64,000 nt of DNA from Plasmodium malariae (lineage: Eukaryota; Apicomplexa; Aconoidasida; Haemosporida; Plasmodiidae). Of the stretch, positions 63,101 to 64,000 are shown piece by piece (position 1 is the first letter of the stretch; each line of letters starts with the position of its first letter). The DNA is taken from the NCBI RefSeq assembly GCF_900090045.1, contig NC_041776.1:434001-498000 (forward strand). Direction: 5' to 3'. The notes beneath the pieces were generated by a model. The model did not search any database, had not been told where the DNA came from, and saw only the letters and a program-made list of their open reading frames with translations. A program made the translations under genes and the position numbers.

Positions 63101-64000
63101 AATAAAAAAAATAATAAAAAAAGGAAAAAAAAAATATAATATGATATAAACAAAACGAACAAAACATACAGAACAAACAGAACAAACAGAACAAACAGAA
63201 CAAACAGAACAAACAGAACAAAATTGAATAAAAAAATAGGATAAAATAAAAGAGCACTCTAAAACTTTCCCACAGATGGAAATACATAACAACAGGATAG
63301 TCATGAGTAGACAGGACAACCCCTGCAATTGCACAACGATGTGTATTTTTGTGTGCGTGTCTGCGTGTGCACATTTTTCACTAACCTGATATTATTGCGT
63401 GTAAATCCTTCCTTGACATTTTGAAATTTAGAAAATATTTTCTTCTTCCTATATGCTGGGTCGGTAACTAAGTTACGCACTTTATCCGCTTTATTTTCAT
63501 ACATATTTAAGGAATAAAGGGAGTGATCCTCACTTAGTATGTTGACATCGTTACGAAACGATATGGATGTTTCGTCTCTTATACCAGGAAATTCACACGT
63601 GTTATATAAGCATAGTAAATAATCTAGAGCAAAAATATGTCTATGAATTAAACATTGATTTATATGACTGTTAACGAAATTGTAATATATATATCCTTTT
63701 AAAAAATTAAGAAGAATAGTATCCTCTTGTTTTTTAAATAAAAAGATATTATACAAATATTTAAAATAGTAGTGCTCTATATTATAATTTAAGTTTTCAA
63801 GAGAATAATCTGGCACTCTGATCAAATTTAATTCATTGTTGTCGTCCCTTCCTTTTAGCATTTTTGTAAAATTTACAAAAATGGAGTAAATGTCCTTATG
63901 AAAAAGCAGATTTGAAAAAAACAAGTTCCGCACCTTTTTATTAAGCTTGTCTAGACTGGGCTGACTACTTGAGCTCTCGCTTTTGAGTAAATGTTCTTCA
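58653..64000 (-). CDS. Conserved protein of unknown function, partial (3' seven exons)
   Basis: The 5' end lies beyond the window; the frame is open to base 64000. Exons: 64000-63386, 63074-60969, 60584-60554, 60412-60300, 59768-59679, 59518-59338 and 58979-58653, with all phases consistent and 1,153 residues present. I recognise no catalytic motif. The sequence is leucine/isoleucine/asparagine-rich and strongly helical, with repeated short helices (for example [39 protein letters not shown]), resembling alpha-solenoid proteins such as importins or nucleoporins. An acidic stretch (about 62,770-62,840) and a CxCxC cluster with CEH (near 62,640) occur in the large exon. From memory, a conserved unknown gene adjoins the helicase in P. 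falciparum too. The donor at 60969 could instead be 60990 in the same phase. Confidence 0.8.
59990..60215. repeat. TATG microsatellite within an intron
   Basis: Long imperfect tatgtatatatatgtatg and tatctatctatata runs fill most of the intron between the 60300 donor and the 59768 acceptor of the unknown gene. They make long tyrosine-rich shadow frames on the plus strand. Confidence 0.85.
63150..63222. repeat. 10-base repeat within an intron
   Basis: About six copies of acagaacaaa (cagaacaaac) lie in the first visible intron of the unknown gene (63385-63075). The reverse complement is a short run of Cys/Val/Ser codons that is not part of the protein. Confidence 0.8.

Overview
This is nuclear DNA from a malaria parasite (Plasmodium). 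It is strongly AT-rich on both strands, and it has long poly(A)/poly(T) and (TA)n runs, proteins swollen by asparagine/lysine-rich low-complexity tracts, short introns with T-rich acceptors ending in AG, and Plasmodium-specific genes (TRSP, an apicoplast-type IspH leader, the giant UBP1). The base composition looks milder than in P. falciparum or the avian parasites, so a P. malariae/P. ovale-like species is my guess, but the sequence alone does not fix it. From memory, the gene order matches the conserved segment of P. falciparum chromosome 1 that carries LytB, UBP1, START1, TRSP and the infected-erythrocyte surface protein.

Layout from left to right: a RAP-domain protein (-), interrupted by two single-base deletions in a Gly/Ser repeat; a DUF3228 protein (+); IspH/LytB of the apicoplast isoprenoid pathway (-); the four-exon, about 4,150-residue ubiquitin hydrolase UBP1 (-); the secreted START lipid-transfer protein (+); a five-membrane-span, prominin-like membrane protein (-, 2 exons); TRSP, a small thrombospondin-repeat sporozoite protein (-, 3 exons); a membrane-anchored L-type-lectin protein known as PIESP1 (-); actin-related protein ARP1 (+, 10 exons); O-phosphoseryl-tRNA(Sec) kinase PSTK (-, 3 exons); a divergent DEAD-box helicase (-, 3 exons, two poly(A) frameshifts); and the 3' seven exons of a large conserved protein of unknown function that runs off the right edge (-).

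The genes are not an operon and share no single pathway. They cover apicoplast metabolism (IspH), probable organelle RNA biology (the RAP protein and possibly the helicase), ubiquitin and endocytosis (UBP1), the secretory and vacuolar systems (START1, the lectin), sporozoite surface (TRSP), the cytoskeleton (ARP1) and selenocysteine synthesis (PSTK). I rebuilt exon structures by hand from GT/AG sites. In every multi-exon gene the junction phases and total length agree with one open frame, apart from the four -1 frameshifts noted in the RAP and helicase genes.

Intergenic regions are long (0.6 to 4.3 kb), AT-rich and full of tandem repeats. I found no tRNA, rRNA, transposon or CRISPR. The best unexplained signal is a long, comparatively GC-rich hairpin at 31005-31109, between the convergent START1 and prominin-like genes. 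It could be a structured RNA. Weaker candidates for unannotated short exons are at 9809-9880, 36560-37320 and 43990-44058.
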